DNA of 25,586 nt from Gallionella sp. UBA4121 (lineage in GTDB: Bacteria > Pseudomonadota > Gammaproteobacteria > Burkholderiales > Gallionellaceae), in the NCBI GenBank assembly GCA_002381565.1, contig DFWZ01000044.1, positions 1-25,586 of the forward strand, in the 5' to 3' direction. Below the pieces are notes generated by a model that saw nothing but the letters and a program-made list of their open reading frames with translations, had not been told where the DNA came from and did not search any database. Shown one piece after another: positions 14,169 to 22,683 of this stretch. The position numbers and the translations under genes were made by a program. Every line of letters starts with the position of its first letter. Position 1 is the stretch's first letter.

Positions 14169-15523
14169 TGAATAAGAAATATGGTATTCGCACGTACGTA
14201 GTCTGGTTTTCGCTGATGCCGTTGATGCTCATGGTGATCGTGCTTGAAGCATTCATGCTGCATGATCGTTACGGCGATCTGGATCGTGATTTGGTCACGC
14301 GTGGGCAATTGATTGCCCGCCAACTGGCTGCCAGCTGCGAGTATGGGGTATTTGCCGACAACCGGGTGTTCTTGACCGGGATTGCCGAGAGCGCCCTGCA
14401 GCAACCGGATGTCAAAGGGGTCGTGGTGGTGAATGCGACTCATGGCGTTCTGGTGAGTTCCGCTGAGATGTCCGGCGCAAAGGACAAGACTGCCCGCATG
14501 TTGGGACTGGTGAACCTTGAAGTTCCGATATTCGATAACGGAGATATGCTGTTACTGTATCAGCCCATTCTGTCTACACAGGTCGACCTGGATGAATTTG
14601 AGGAAAAGCCTGCTGTTCAGCAGGCAGGGGCGTTGGTGCTCGAAATGAGCTGGGAGCAGACGCGTCGTCTGAAAGCCCGCTTGCTGTGGTTCACCCTGTC
14701 GGTGACCGCAGCATTCTTGCTGGTTACGCTGTATCTGGTGCATCTTGCCAGCCGGCGTATTACCGTGCCCATCACAAAATTAAGCGAAGCGATACATGCC
14801 ATAGGTGACGGACACCTCGAAACAAGGTTGACAGTGCCCAGTTGTATCCGTGAGTTGTGTACCCTATCCAGGGGCATCAATCAGATGACGGCAGATTTGC
14901 AGCACGAACGGACGATTTTGCAGCAACGCATCAATGAGGCGACCCATCAATTACGCAATCTGGCATTTTACGATACCCTGACGCTCTTGCCCAACCGTCG
15001 TCTGTTGAATGACAGGCTGACCCAGGCTTTGGCTGCCAGCGCTCGAAATGGTTATTACGGTGCCTTGATGTTTCTCGATCTGGATAATTTCAAATCGCTC
15101 AATGATCAATTCGGCCATGCGGCAGGTGATTCGCTTCTTGTTGAGGCGGCAGGCCGCATCAGTAGCTGTCTGCGCGAGGTGGATACCGTCGCGCGATTCG
15201 GAGGCGATGAATTCGTGGTGATGCTCGGATGCCTGGATGTCGATCACCAGCTTTCTGTCAAGCTTGCGCATATAGTTGCAGAAAAGATACGTTTGAAATT
15301 GGCCGAGACCTATTTCCTGATCTATCAGACAGCGGGTAAGACACAAACCCAGCTTGAACATCATTGTACCTCTAGCATCGGAGTGGTGCTTTTTATGAAT
15401 CATGATGTCGATCAGGACGATCTTCTGCATCGTGCCGATACTGCGATGTATCAGGCTAAAAAGGATGGCCGCAACCGGATTTGTTTTTATCAACCGGCAG
15501 CTTTATCGCCGTTGGACGACTAA
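14165..15523 (+). CDS. Membrane diguanylate cyclase with periplasmic sensor and HAMP
   Basis: A 452-residue inner-membrane enzyme predicted to make c-di-GMP from two GTP. TM1 is about 10-32, followed by a periplasmic sensor domain (about 33-172) that resembles CHASE8 domains of YfiN/TpbB, then TM2 at about 173-195, a HAMP linker at 196-250, a short coiled coil, and a GGDEF domain at 270-445. The GGDEF signature is intact at 346-350 (RFGGDEFVV), with an inhibitory-site RxxD at 337-340 nine residues upstream, so it should be active and product-inhibited. A Shine-Dalgarno (GGAGG) precedes the start, which overlaps the stop of the binding-protein gene as ATGA. That coupling suggests the binding protein delivers the signal to this sensor, an inference by analogy to YfiR-type control. 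Confidence 0.92.
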   Translation: MMNKKYGIRTYVVWFSLMPLMLMVIVLEAFMLHDRYGDLDRDLVTRGQLIARQLAASCEYGVFADNRVFLTGIAESALQQPDVKGVVVVNATHGVLVSSAEMSGAKDKTARMLGLVNLEVPIFDNGDMLLLYQPILSTQVDLDEFEEKPAVQQAGALVLEMSWEQTRRLKARLLWFTLSVTAAFLLVTLYLVHLASRRITVPITKLSEAIHAIGDGHLETRLTVPSCIRELCTLSRGINQMTADLQHERTILQQRINEATHQLRNLAFYDTLTLLPNRRLLNDRLTQALAASARNGYYGALMFLDLDNFKSLNDQFGHAAGDSLLVEAAGRISSCLREVDTVARFGGDEFVVMLGCLDVDHQLSVKLAHIVAEKIRLKLAETYFLIYQTAGKTQTQLEHHCTSSIGVVLFMNHDVDQDDLLHRADTAMYQAKKDGRNRICFYQPAALSPLDD

Positions 15524-15584
15524 CAGACTGTGACTCGCTGCTGGTTCGGTTATTATTAATGCGGTTAATGGTGAAAATTTTATA

Positions 15585-18464
15585 ATGCAATTTTCCTTGA
15601 ATATGTCATTGGTAGTGTTGTCTGTTCTGGTCGCCATGATAGGCTCCTTCGCAGCCTTGACCCACGCGCAGCGCATGCGCGAGACTACCGGCGGCGTGGC
15701 AATGTTGTGGATGTTGATAGGCGGATTTACGCTGGGTCTGTCCATCTGGTCCATGCATTTCATCGGCATGCTGGCGTTGCATCTGCCCACACCCATTGCA
15801 TTTGATCAGACACTGACCCTGCTATCTGCGCTTCCTGCCATTGCCGCAGCCCTGTTTGGTTTTCGGGTGGTGCGCGAAAATCATGTCAGTCGGACGCGCA
15901 TCGCGGTAAGCGGACTGTTGATGGGTGCGTGCATCTGCCTGATGCACTACACCGGTATGGCAGCACTCAAGATGTACCCGGCGATACATTACAACCCGCT
16001 GATTTGCGCTCTGTCCGTGATGATCGCCGTGGTGGCCTCATGGGGGGCTTTGCTGATGATGTATCAGGGCGACCGCATCAGGCTGCAACCTTTTCCGCGC
16101 TTTTTGCTGGGTGGGGTAATCATGGGGGGGGCGATTTCCGGCATGCATTATACCGCGATGCTGGGGACGATCATCCAACCCGGCAGCCAGTGTTTGTCAG
16201 GCGTCTCCGGGATAGAACCGCGCATTATGTCCATGCTGGTTTCGGTGACGGCGTTGTTCTGGTTCGGCGGCGGTATTTTTGCCAGTCTGTACGACAGGCG
16301 CATGGCGCAACAAAATGGCAGGGCGCTGGAAGCGCTGGAACAGGAACACCTGAAGTTGCAGGCAGATACTGAACAACGAGCCCGCGAGATGACGAAGTCC
16401 TTGCGTGAAAGCGAAGTGCAGTTGCGCATGACTCTGAAATACGCGCCTGATGCAGTATTTATCTTCAAGCGGGATGGACAGATCGCCTATGTCAACGACA
16501 GTGTGCTCAAGCTGCTGGGGCATAGCCGTAAAGATTTGTATAACATGACGGTATTCGATCTGGTGCCGAAAGACTTGCAGGGAATATACAGGCAGGGAGT
16601 CCGGGAAATACTGGCGGATAATGAACGCCATATCATGGAAATTCGTCTGGTCAAAAAAGACGGCAGCAAGATTCCGATGGAATTGAATGCGGTGTTGCTG
16701 CCCGATGGCAGGATTTACGGCTCGTGTCGTGACATCACTGAGCGAAAGTTGGCGCAACGCGCCTTGCAGGACACGCAGGCGAATTTGCAACGCCTGCTCA
16801 ATTCTGTCGCCGAGGGTATTTACGGTCTGGATAACGAGGGGGTGTGCACCTTCGTGAATGCGGCATTTCTGCGCATCCTGGGATATGGGGAGGCGGGCGA
16901 GATTGTCGGTAAAAAAATGCATGAGCTGATACATCATACGCATGCCGATGGTTCACCCTATCTCGTCAAAGAGTGCCGGGTATATCAGGCATTCAGAGAG
17001 CGGCAAGATATTCATGTGGACGACGAAGTCTTCTGGCGCCGTGATGGCACGGCGGTCGCCGTTGAGTACTGGTCGCATCCCATCATCAAAAACGGCATCG
17101 TGCTGGGTGCGGTGGTGACCTTCCTGGACATCACCGAACGCAAACTGTCCGAGCAGAAAATTCATCAGCTGGCGTTCTTCGACGCGCTGACCGGCTTGCC
17201 CAATCGACGCCTGTTGCTCGATAGGCTGCACCAGACATTCGCCGTCAGCGACCGGAATAATTGCTATGGTGCATTGATGTTTCTCGATCTTGATCATTTC
17301 AAGGCACTCAATGACAGCCGAGGCCACGATGTGGGTGATTTGCTGCTGATCGAGGTGGCTCGCCGCCTGCAAGGCTGTGTGCGCGAAGGTGACAGTGTTG
17401 CGCGTCTGGGCGGTGATGAATTCGTGGTGGTGCTTGAATTGTTGAGCAGCAATGAGAGCCAGGCGGTATTTCAGGCCGAACAGGTTGGCGAAAAGATACG
17501 CGCTGCATTGAACTTGCCGTACCAGTTGAATCAATATGCCCACCACACGACGCCCAGCATCGGCATCGTGCTGTTTAAAGGACATGAGGAAAGCGTCGAT
17601 AACCTGCTCAAATATGCCGACACAGCGATGTATCGGGCCAAGGATGCAGGGCGCAATGAGATACGCTTCTATGATGCTGGCATGCAGGCCGCCCTGGAAG
17701 CGCATGTCCAACTTGAGGGAGAATTGCGCAGCGCGCTGGACAAACAGCAATTTCGCCTGTATTACCAGATACAGATGAACAGCCGGCGTCGTCCGATCGG
17801 GGCGGAAGTGCTGCTGCGCTGGGAACATCCTGAGCGGGGCCTGGTATCCCCTTTGCAGTTCATCCCGCTGGCTGAGGAGACAGGGCTGATTTTGCCGTTG
17901 GGAATGTGGGTGCTGCAAACCGCCTGCGCGCAACTCAAGATATGGCAACGCGATGAACTGACCCGTGATCTGGTGCTGGCTGTGAACGTCAGCGCCAGTC
18001 AATTTCTCCAGCGCGACTTTGTGGCGCAGGTGCAGCGCGTGTTAGTGGAATCCGGTGCAGAACCTTCCCGTTTGAAGCTGGAACTGACCGAGAGCATCGT
18101 GCTGAAAAATGTTGAAGATACGATACAGCGGATGTATGAGCTCAAGATGCTGGGCGTGAGTTTCTCCATGGATGATTTCGGCACCGGTTACTCGTCGCTG
18201 CAATACCTGAAACGTCTGCCGCTGGATGAGATCAAGATCGATCAGTCGTTTGTGCGCGACATTACCACCGATCACAACGATGCTGCCATCGTGCAGACCG
18301 TGATAGCGATGACCGAAGCGATGGGCCTGAACGTGATCGCCGAAGGCGTGGAAACCGAGGCGCAGCTTGAATTTCTTAACTTGCGGGGCTGCCATGCCTT
18401 CCAGGGCTATTTGTTCAGCAAGCCGGTGCCGCTCGAGGCGTTCGAGGCGCTGCTAAGCAGCTGA
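15585..18464 (+). CDS. MHYT-PAS-PAS-GGDEF-EAL c-di-GMP turnover protein
   Basis: A 959-residue membrane protein predicted to make and/or break c-di-GMP. Residues 1-230 are an MHYT sensor with about seven membrane segments and the repeated SMHFIGM, LMHYTGM and GMHYTAM motifs, thought to bind copper and sense O2, CO or NO. Two PAS domains follow (about 275-395 and 400-515), each ending in the usual DITERK sequence. The GGDEF motif is intact at 609-613 with an RxxD inhibitory site just before it. The EAL domain (about 700-955) has EVLLRW at 741-746 in place of EALLRW, and NVSAS, LELTES, DDFGTGYSSL, KIDQSFV and EGVET appear intact, so phosphodiesterase activity is likely. It lies 61 bases after the cyclase gene, whose GGDEF domain it resembles. 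Confidence 0.95.
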   Translation: MQFSLNMSLVVLSVLVAMIGSFAALTHAQRMRETTGGVAMLWMLIGGFTLGLSIWSMHFIGMLALHLPTPIAFDQTLTLLSALPAIAAALFGFRVVRENHVSRTRIAVSGLLMGACICLMHYTGMAALKMYPAIHYNPLICALSVMIAVVASWGALLMMYQGDRIRLQPFPRFLLGGVIMGGAISGMHYTAMLGTIIQPGSQCLSGVSGIEPRIMSMLVSVTALFWFGGGIFASLYDRRMAQQNGRALEALEQEHLKLQADTEQRAREMTKSLRESEVQLRMTLKYAPDAVFIFKRDGQIAYVNDSVLKLLGHSRKDLYNMTVFDLVPKDLQGIYRQGVREILADNERHIMEIRLVKKDGSKIPMELNAVLLPDGRIYGSCRDITERKLAQRALQDTQANLQRLLNSVAEGIYGLDNEGVCTFVNAAFLRILGYGEAGEIVGKKMHELIHHTHADGSPYLVKECRVYQAFRERQDIHVDDEVFWRRDGTAVAVEYWSHPIIKNGIVLGAVVTFLDITERKLSEQKIHQLAFFDALTGLPNRRLLLDRLHQTFAVSDRNNCYGALMFLDLDHFKALNDSRGHDVGDLLLIEVARRLQGCVREGDSVARLGGDEFVVVLELLSSNESQAVFQAEQVGEKIRAALNLPYQLNQYAHHTTPSIGIVLFKGHEESVDNLLKYADTAMYRAKDAGRNEIRFYDAGMQAALEAHVQLEGELRSALDKQQFRLYYQIQMNSRRRPIGAEVLLRWEHPERGLVSPLQFIPLAEETGLILPLGMWVLQTACAQLKIWQRDELTRDLVLAVNVSASQFLQRDFVAQVQRVLVESGAEPSRLKLELTESIVLKNVEDTIQRMYELKMLGVSFSMDDFGTGYSSLQYLKRLPLDEIKIDQSFVRDITTDHNDAAIVQTVIAMTEAMGLNVIAEGVETEAQLEFLNLRGCHAFQGYLFSKPVPLEAFEALLSS

Positions 18465-18475
18465 CTGGGACCTGA

Positions 18476-19564
18476 CTAGGACGGGATCACCCGTATGCGC
18501 TGGCGGCCGAATGCTTTTGTATATTTTTCAAAATGCCCGGCAATGGCGGCATGGCAATCGGGACAGTGACCGTCGGGTGTGAGGCGATATTGTTCGATTT
18601 CGTACCAGTCGCGCACGATCAGGGCGCTGTTGCAAACCGGGCAATGCGTGGTATCACCCTCAATATTATGTACATTGCCGGTATAGACATACCGCAGTCC
18701 CGCTTCCAGAGCGAGCTGTCTTGCCCGCACCAGTGTTTTGGGCGGGGTGGGGGGCTTGTCGGTCATCTTGTAGTCCGGATGGAAGGCGGAGAAGTGCAGT
18801 GGCACGTCACGTCCCAGTTCACGCGTAATCCAGGCACTCATCGCAGCGATTTCATCATCGCTGTCATTGAGGCCGGGGATCAGCAAGGTCGTCAGTTCGA
18901 CCCAGACTTTGGTTTCATTGCACAGATATTTGAGCGTGTCCAGCACCGGTTGCAGGTGCGCGCCGCATTGCCTGACGTAGAATTCATCGGTGAACCCCTT
19001 CAGATCCACGTTCGCGGCATCCATTTTGGCAAAAAAATCGCGGCGCGCAGCCTCGTGGATGTAACCTGCCGTGACCGCTACGGTCTTGATGCCGCGGGCA
19101 TGACAGGCATCCGCCACATCCATCGCATACTCGGCGAAAATCACCGGGTCGTTGTAGGTGAACGCGACACTCTTGCAACCCAGTTGTTCTGCGCTGTGCG
19201 CGATGGCTTCAGGGGTTGCCTCGTCGGCCAGCTTGTCAAAGCTGCGCGATTTGGATATGTCCCAGTTCTGGCAGAACTTGCAGGCCAGGTTACATCCCGC
19301 CGTGCCGAATGACAGCACGCTGCTGCCCGGATAAAAATGGTTGAGCGGCTTTTTTTCGATCGGATCGACGCAAAAACCCGAAGATCTTCCATAGGTGGTA
19401 AGCACCATCGCATCGTCAACCCGACCGCGCACGTAACATGCACCGCGTTGACCTTCGTGCAGTTTGCAGTCGCGCGGACACAGATCGCACTGAATTCGTC
19501 CGTCATCAAGCATGTGCCAGTATTTGGCCGGATAGCGTTCGTCAAGGCTGATGGGTTCGTCCAT
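18476..19564 (-). CDS. amrS: AmmeMemoRadiSam system radical SAM enzyme
   Basis: A 362-residue radical SAM enzyme of the AmmeMemoRadiSam set. The [4Fe-4S]/SAM motif CNLACKFC is at 91-98 (Cys91, Cys95, Cys98). An N-terminal cysteine group, CDLCPRDC plus Cys43, at 26-43, could hold a second cluster or zinc. The C-terminus has a two-CxxC zinc-ribbon-like region near 309-345 (CPVC and CPDC). The reaction catalysed is not established in the family. It is last in the amrB-amrA-amrS operon, 47 bases after amrA, with AAGGAG upstream of its ATG. It converges on the MHYT gene with 11 bases between stop codons and no visible terminator. Confidence 0.93.
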   Translation of the reverse strand: MDEPISLDERYPAKYWHMLDDGRIQCDLCPRDCKLHEGQRGACYVRGRVDDAMVLTTYGRSSGFCVDPIEKKPLNHFYPGSSVLSFGTAGCNLACKFCQNWDISKSRSFDKLADEATPEAIAHSAEQLGCKSVAFTYNDPVIFAEYAMDVADACHARGIKTVAVTAGYIHEAARRDFFAKMDAANVDLKGFTDEFYVRQCGAHLQPVLDTLKYLCNETKVWVELTTLLIPGLNDSDDEIAAMSAWITRELGRDVPLHFSAFHPDYKMTDKPPTPPKTLVRARQLALEAGLRYVYTGNVHNIEGDTTHCPVCNSALIVRDWYEIEQYRLTPDGHCPDCHAAIAGHFEKYTKAFGRQRIRVIPS

Positions 19565-19611
19565 TTCATTTCTCCTTCTGGTGCCCGGCTGTTGTTCGGA
19601 CGGGTGTTCAG

Positions 19612-20166
19612 CTAAAAGTTTTCGGATTCACTATATTTACTGACGGAATAACGCGACAGTTTGATGCTGTCATCCCAGAAATCATCGGGCAGCCCGGCCT
19701 TGCGCTTGAGATGCGCCATGAACTGTTCAGGTTCGGGCAGCTGATCCCATACTTGCGGCAAAAATGTGCTGCGATAGCGAGCAAATTCGAATATCACGCC
19801 ATCGACTCCGGGTCGCAATCGGGACAAGGCGTCGGCTTCATTGCGGAATTCCATCGTTTTTGCCTGCGTGAGCAATGAAATCTCGATGCTCGTGATGGTA
19901 AGCTCGGACGCCGTCAGCTGCGCGAAACGCGGATCGTGCAGGGCAGCAGAAATGGCATTGCTTTTAACATCGGTCAAGAGTGAACGGTGCGCTTGCAACG
20001 AACCTATGCAACCGCGCAGTTGTCCCCGCTGAGTCAGGGTGACAAAGCAGGCCCCCGGCTCACTCAACCACGGTGCGCCCTCATTCGCTGTCATGGGCAC
20101 GTTAAGTGTGCTGGAGATCGCGGCCCGCGCAATCGGCAGCAGTACCATTTCACGATCAATGGACAT
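19612..20166 (-). CDS. amrA: AMMECR1-domain protein
   Basis: A 184-residue AMMECR1-family protein, the AmrA part of the AmmeMemoRadiSam system. The family signature LRGCIG lies near 50-55, after ACFVTLTQRGQ. Other conserved stretches are HDPRFAQLTASEL near 78-90, PGVDGVIFEF near 118-127, TFLPQVWDQLPEPEQF near 133-148, and a C-terminal LKRKAGLPDDFW. The biochemical role is unknown, but conservation of the Cys in RGCIG hints at catalysis. ATG 20166 is favoured over the longer frame to 20199 because GAGG lies upstream and the family N-terminus fits. The gene overlaps the end of amrB by 11 bases. Confidence 0.93.
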   Translation of the reverse strand: MSIDREMVLLPIARAAISSTLNVPMTANEGAPWLSEPGACFVTLTQRGQLRGCIGSLQAHRSLLTDVKSNAISAALHDPRFAQLTASELTITSIEISLLTQAKTMEFRNEADALSRLRPGVDGVIFEFARYRSTFLPQVWDQLPEPEQFMAHLKRKAGLPDDFWDDSIKLSRYSVSKYSESENF

Positions 20167-20959
20167 TGTTTTTTGCCTCGGTAAAAGCCAGCGCGGCATA
20201 ACCCACTACCCGGTCGCGTGTGCCGGCAGTGTCGCCCGAGTTGCGCAGATCGAGTAAATGCGGCGTCAGGTGGTGATGTCGCGCCGCCGTGATCAGCCCG
20301 CTGATCGGTGTGCCGCCGCAGGCGCGGTCATGCGAAATTGGCGGCTCTAAGTTCAGGATGGCCTGTACGGTCTCACCATCTACGCGCTGCGCAACTTGGT
20401 AGGGCAGATAGTGCGAGAGATCGGAACTGATGACAATCAGCGTTTCCTCACCGCCCCATAGGGCTTCCAGCACTTCCGCCACTTCTTCGGCAGTAGCTCT
20501 GCCTACCAGCAATGGCAGCAGGGTGAAATCAGTCAGCACACTTTGCAGAAATGGCAGTTGCACTTCCAGAGCATGTTCCAATTCATGAGCCTCGTTGCTG
20601 AAGATTACTTGCGGCAGATGGGATATGGCGTGTGCAGCGATGGTATCGAGCATCACCGCTCCCAGCGGCGTGTCGAAGGCGTCAGCGTCAGGGAGGGCGA
20701 TGCCGCGCACCGCGACGCGATGGGCAGGGCCCAGCAGCACCACCCGCCGGATGCGTGCCGCGATGGGGCGGAGCGTTGCATAGGCGGTTGCGGCGATGGC
20801 GCCGGAATAAATGTAACCGGCATGGGGGACGATCAGGGCCTTGGGCGTCAGATCAAGCTTGCGCGCATCAGCCAGAAATCCTTGCAGCTGATGCACAAGC
20901 GCTCCGGCATCGCTGGGGTAGAACAGTCCTGCAACAGCAGGCGAACGAATGGCAGGCAT
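20156..20959 (-). CDS. amrB: MEMO1-family dioxygenase-like protein
   Basis: A 267-residue MEMO1-family protein related to class III extradiol dioxygenases, the AmrB part of the AmmeMemoRadiSam system. Motifs include the N-terminal PAVAGLFYPSDAG, LIVPHAGYIYSG near 46-57 (metal-ligand His), LLGPAHRVAVRG near 76-87, SSDLSHYLPY near 179-188, and RACGGTPISGL near 215-225. The start at 20959 has GGAG six bases upstream; the longer frame to 21004 lacks support. It is first in the operon amrB-amrA-amrS. The substrate is unknown; human MEMO1 binds copper or iron and affects redox state. Confidence 0.92.
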   Translation of the reverse strand: MPAIRSPAVAGLFYPSDAGALVHQLQGFLADARKLDLTPKALIVPHAGYIYSGAIAATAYATLRPIAARIRRVVLLGPAHRVAVRGIALPDADAFDTPLGAVMLDTIAAHAISHLPQVIFSNEAHELEHALEVQLPFLQSVLTDFTLLPLLVGRATAEEVAEVLEALWGGEETLIVISSDLSHYLPYQVAQRVDGETVQAILNLEPPISHDRACGGTPISGLITAARHHHLTPHLLDLRNSGDTAGTRDRVVGYAALAFTEAKNNVH

Positions 20960-21211
20960 GAAAATCTCCACTGTCGAGAAACCCGCGCAGCGAAACTTTA
21001 TCAACCTCCTCCCGCCTGCGGGAGTGGGCGGGGGGAGGGGCAGGCATGCGATCCCAGATAATCCATTAGCCCGTTATTCCGGCAAAAGCCGGTATGACGC
21101 AATTTTGTGCTAATGAACTATTTGGGATTATCAGGACCGACATTCATGCACGCCAGTTGATGTCAACCACATGGGGGTCGCCAAGTGGGAATCAAGTCAT
21201 GCGTTGACGAT
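20960..21211. other. 252-base non-coding spacer between amrB and mdh
   Basis: The stretch holds upstream sequence of amrB, a hairpin CTCCCGC/GCGGGAG (21009-21024) set in a G/C-rich CCTCC...GGAGG palindrome (to about 21040), and a second, well-formed inverted-repeat element at 21051-21128. mdh reads toward this spacer and amrB reads away from it on the same strand, so amrB needs its own promoter or readthrough from mdh. No gene is evident. Confidence 0.6.
21051..21128. repeat. 78-base inverted-repeat element with central CCGGC hairpin
   Basis: The outer arms ATCCCAGATAATCCATTAG (21051-21069) and the reverse complement at 21110-21128 match at 16 of 19 positions. The centre is the perfect hairpin CCGGCAAAAGCCGG (21079-21092), set in ATTCCGG/CCGGTATGACG text typical of widespread intergenic palindromes. 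It could fold as a long stem-loop at the mdh mRNA 3' end, or be a small mobile element. Confidence 0.6.
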
Positions 21212-22195
21212 TTATCCCAGCAAATGTTTCACCATTTCACGTTCGTCCAGCAGCTCCCTGTGACTGTCTTTCATGTGCCGATGCCCCAGTTCACTGATGG
21301 ACAGGTTTTGCACAATACTGAAATGGCCATGCCGGCAGGTCACCGGAAAGCCGTAAATCACGCCCTCAGGAATGCCATAGCTGCCGTCGGAGGGGATGCT
21401 CATGGTTACCCAGTCGTTGTGATGCGAACTTAGCATCCAGTCGTGGATATGCGAGACCGCTGCATTCGCTGCACTCGCCGCACTGGACAGGCCGCGCGCC
21501 TCGATGACTGCCGCACCGCGTTTTTGCACGGTGGGGATGAATTCGTTTTCTACCCAATCCTGATCCGGCAGAAGGTCCCTGACCTGACGTCCGCGTATCT
21601 CGGCATGATCAAGGTCAGGATATTGCGTGCCGGAATGATTGCCCCAGATGATCATTTTCTTGATGTCGCGGATGGGCTGAAACAGTTTCTGGGCGACTTG
21701 CGCGATGGCGCGGTTGTGATCCAGACGCATCATGGCGCTGAAATTGCGAGGATCAAGATCAGGTGCGTTTTTCATTGCAATCAGCGCATTGGTATTGGCG
21801 GGATTGCCGACCACCAGCACCTTGACGTGGCGCGCTGCATATTCATTGAGCACCTTGCCTTGCGCAGAAAAAATTGCGCCGTTGGCTTCGAGCAAATCAC
21901 GGCGTTCCATGCCCTTGCCGCGCGGACGGGCGCCAATCAGCAACGCGATCTCGGTATCCTTGAAGGCGACTTTCGGGTCGTCAGTGATGATGACCTGTTG
22001 CAGCAACGGAAATGCGCAGTCTTCCAGTTCCATCATCACGCCGCGCAGCATGCCTTGTGCCTGCGGCAAATCGAGCAATTGCAGGATGACCGGCTGTTCG
22101 TCTCCCAACATATCGCCATTGGCGATGCGGAACAAGGCAGCGTAACCGATTTGTCCGGCAGCGCCGGTGATGGTGACGCGTACGGGTGCTTTCAT
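21212..22195 (-). CDS. mdh: Malate dehydrogenase
   Basis: NAD-dependent malate dehydrogenase of the TCA cycle, interconverting malate and oxaloacetate in the cytoplasm. The protein is 327 residues, the dimeric type typical of betaproteobacteria. The nucleotide-binding loop TGAAGQIGY is at 10-18. Substrate-binding arginines are in RPRGKGMERRDLL near 91-103, and the catalytic His is in IWGNHSGTQYPD near 183-194, with VGNPANTNA and RLDHNRA as family landmarks. The open frame reaches 22255, but ATG 22195 has AAGGAG six bases upstream and the normal N-terminus (MKAPVRVTITGAAG). It is divergent from sdhC across 113 bases, so both TCA units may share a control region. Confidence 0.96.
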   Translation of the reverse strand: MKAPVRVTITGAAGQIGYAALFRIANGDMLGDEQPVILQLLDLPQAQGMLRGVMMELEDCAFPLLQQVIITDDPKVAFKDTEIALLIGARPRGKGMERRDLLEANGAIFSAQGKVLNEYAARHVKVLVVGNPANTNALIAMKNAPDLDPRNFSAMMRLDHNRAIAQVAQKLFQPIRDIKKMIIWGNHSGTQYPDLDHAEIRGRQVRDLLPDQDWVENEFIPTVQKRGAAVIEARGLSSAASAANAAVSHIHDWMLSSHHNDWVTMSIPSDGSYGIPEGVIYGFPVTCRHGHFSIVQNLSISELGHRHMKDSHRELLDEREMVKHLLG

Positions 22196-22308
22196 GTGTC
22201 GCTCCTTGGGTGATGAGGTGTGCACATCATAGTTCTTTTGGTTTTCTTGTGCCATGCAAAAGGTGTAACATGACGTTCAGTATTTTTTTGCAATAGTGAA
22301 GGTTGGTA

Positions 22309-22683
22309 ATGCTAAAAAAACGTCCGAAACACCTTGCACTGCATCTCATCAAATTGCCGCTTCCCGGCCTGATTTCCATATTCCATCGCATAAGCGGTCT
22401 GGCCTTGTTTCTTGCGCTGCCCCTTTTACTGCTCGCGTTGCAATACAGCCTGCGCTCGATCGAAACATACACCCGCTTGATGGATGTGCTGAATCAGCCT
22501 GCGGCCAAGTTGGTGTTGCTGGGGCTGCTGTGGGCATTTCTGCATCACTTTTGTGCAGGCCTGCGCTATCTGGCAATCGACTTGCATATCGTCGCCAACC
22601 TCAAGCAGGCAAGGGACAGCAGCAAGATCGTGTTGCTGGTGAGTCTGCTGCTGACTGTTCTGATCGGAGCGAAATTATGGTGA
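22309..22683 (+). CDS. sdhC: Succinate dehydrogenase cytochrome b556 subunit
   Basis: A 124-residue membrane anchor of complex II that, with SdhD, holds heme b and the ubiquinone site. Three membrane segments are visible: about 28-48 after FHRISG (His26, Arg27, Ser29), about 65-85, and about 103-122. The probable heme-ligand histidines are in HHFCAGLRYL near 79-88. GAAGG precedes ATG 22309; an upstream TTG at 22303 is unlikely. The stop overlaps the start of sdhD by seven bases. It is first of the sdhCDAB operon. Confidence 0.95.
   Translation: MLKKRPKHLALHLIKLPLPGLISIFHRISGLALFLALPLLLLALQYSLRSIETYTRLMDVLNQPAAKLVLLGLLWAFLHHFCAGLRYLAIDLHIVANLKQARDSSKIVLLVSLLLTVLIGAKLW

Noticed and set aside
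17802..17820. EVL in place of EAL as a sign of an inactive phosphodiesterase
   Set aside because: The middle residue varies in active enzymes; the Glu and the other catalytic motifs are retained.
16953..18002. 349-codon open frame antisense to the GGDEF-EAL gene
   Set aside because: Mirror frame of a clearly coding region; no family resemblance.
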